The translations under genes were made by a program, and so were the position numbers. From Hymenobacter edaphi (lineage in GTDB: Bacteria > Bacteroidota > Bacteroidia > Cytophagales > Hymenobacteraceae), in the NCBI RefSeq assembly GCF_003258365.1, contig NZ_QHKM01000005.1, positions 306,492 to 370,491 on the forward strand: a DNA stretch of 64,000 bases. Direction: 5' to 3'. Shown in pieces: positions 63,873-64,000 of this stretch (position 1 is its first letter; every line of letters begins with the position of its first letter). The notes under the pieces were generated by a model. It was not told the origin of the DNA and searched no databases. It was given only the letters and a program-made list of their open reading frames with translations.

Positions 63873-64000
63873 AAGAGCGTGTTGGGGAATTGCTGTTGGG
63901 GTAAAAGAAAACGAGCCAGTAAGTTGCGCCGGGAGTTCCTAGGCTCTCGGTCGCATTATGGTTGACGGCTATCAACCCCTCACTGACTCGCAGTGGCAAG
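63873..64000 (+). mobile_element. Left end of an IS5-like insertion sequence (partial)
   Basis: The sequence turns from AT-rich to a different composition at about 63873. AGAGCGTGTTGGGGAATTG (from 63874) looks like a terminal inverted repeat of the IS5 superfamily, preceded by TTA/TA typical of its target sites. An ORF begins at 63958. The right end is outside the window, so the inverted repeat cannot be confirmed. Confidence 0.65.
63958..64000 (+). CDS. IS5-family transposase, N-terminal fragment
   Basis: ATG at 63958 starts MVDGYQPLTDSQWQ, matching the LTDxQW opening that is nearly universal in IS5-family (DDE, DUF4096-type) transposases. Only 14 codons lie in the window. Confidence 0.7.
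   Translation, partial: MVDGYQPLTDSQWQ

Overview
The window looks like chromosomal DNA of a high-GC Bacteroidota member, most likely Cytophagales and close to Hymenobacter. The reasons are three SusC/SusD pairs, type IX secretion genes (PorQ- and PorE-like), Bacteroidota -7 promoter boxes (TAnnTTTG) in front of many genes, a 2-phosphosulfolactate phosphatase-type ComB, a DUF6702-type protein, a GH3 protein and a 5'-nucleotidase split over two genes. Placement below phylum level is inference.

Layout. 1-3.9 kb: an acyltransferase cut by the window edge, a membrane glycosyltransferase-like protein, dtd and a MazG-like hydrolase, then a 21-bp repeat array. 3.9-9.6 kb: comB, gcvT, a CZB-domain protein followed by a histidine kinase and a receiver protein, rnhB and a small acidic protein. 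9.8-18.2 kb: Nudix hydrolase, plsC, gatC, a large membrane/TPR protein, an ABC ATPase, PduO-type adenosyltransferase, branched-chain aminotransferase and prfB with its programmed +1 frameshift. 18.3-33.8 kb: one SusC/SusD operon on the minus strand, then two on the plus strand, divided by a 944-bp divergent intergenic region. 33.9-47.5 kb: SDR, hslU, porQ-like, lon, porE-like, a beta-barrel protein, DUF6702, rseP, a four-helix-bundle protein and dxr. 47.8-49.3 kb: an unrecognised 449-residue protein followed at once by two tandem tRNA-like genes with 9-nt and 8-nt anticodon loops. 49.4-58.1 kb: Gre-like factor, small unknowns, GH3, OsmC, dnaA and the split 5'-nucleotidase. 58.3-62.4 kb: both methylmalonyl-CoA mutase subunits, whose adenosylcobalamin could be made by the PduO enzyme at 15.3 kb. 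62.5-64 kb: a strikingly AT-rich AAA-type ATPase gene, probably horizontally acquired, with the start of an IS5-like element directly upstream.

Most genes are housekeeping. What stands out lies between genes. Two families of short tandem repeats (8-bp GTGAGTTG-like and 7-bp GTTGTCA-like) usually sit as facing inverted pairs at gene borders and often contain the stop codon of the neighbouring gene. At several junctions a long outer inverted repeat encloses an inner perfect hairpin. There is also a 21-bp quasi-palindromic array. The strongest candidate for an undescribed system is the unknown protein plus tRNA-like pair at 47.8-49.3 kb; the AT-rich ATPase next to the IS end is the second.
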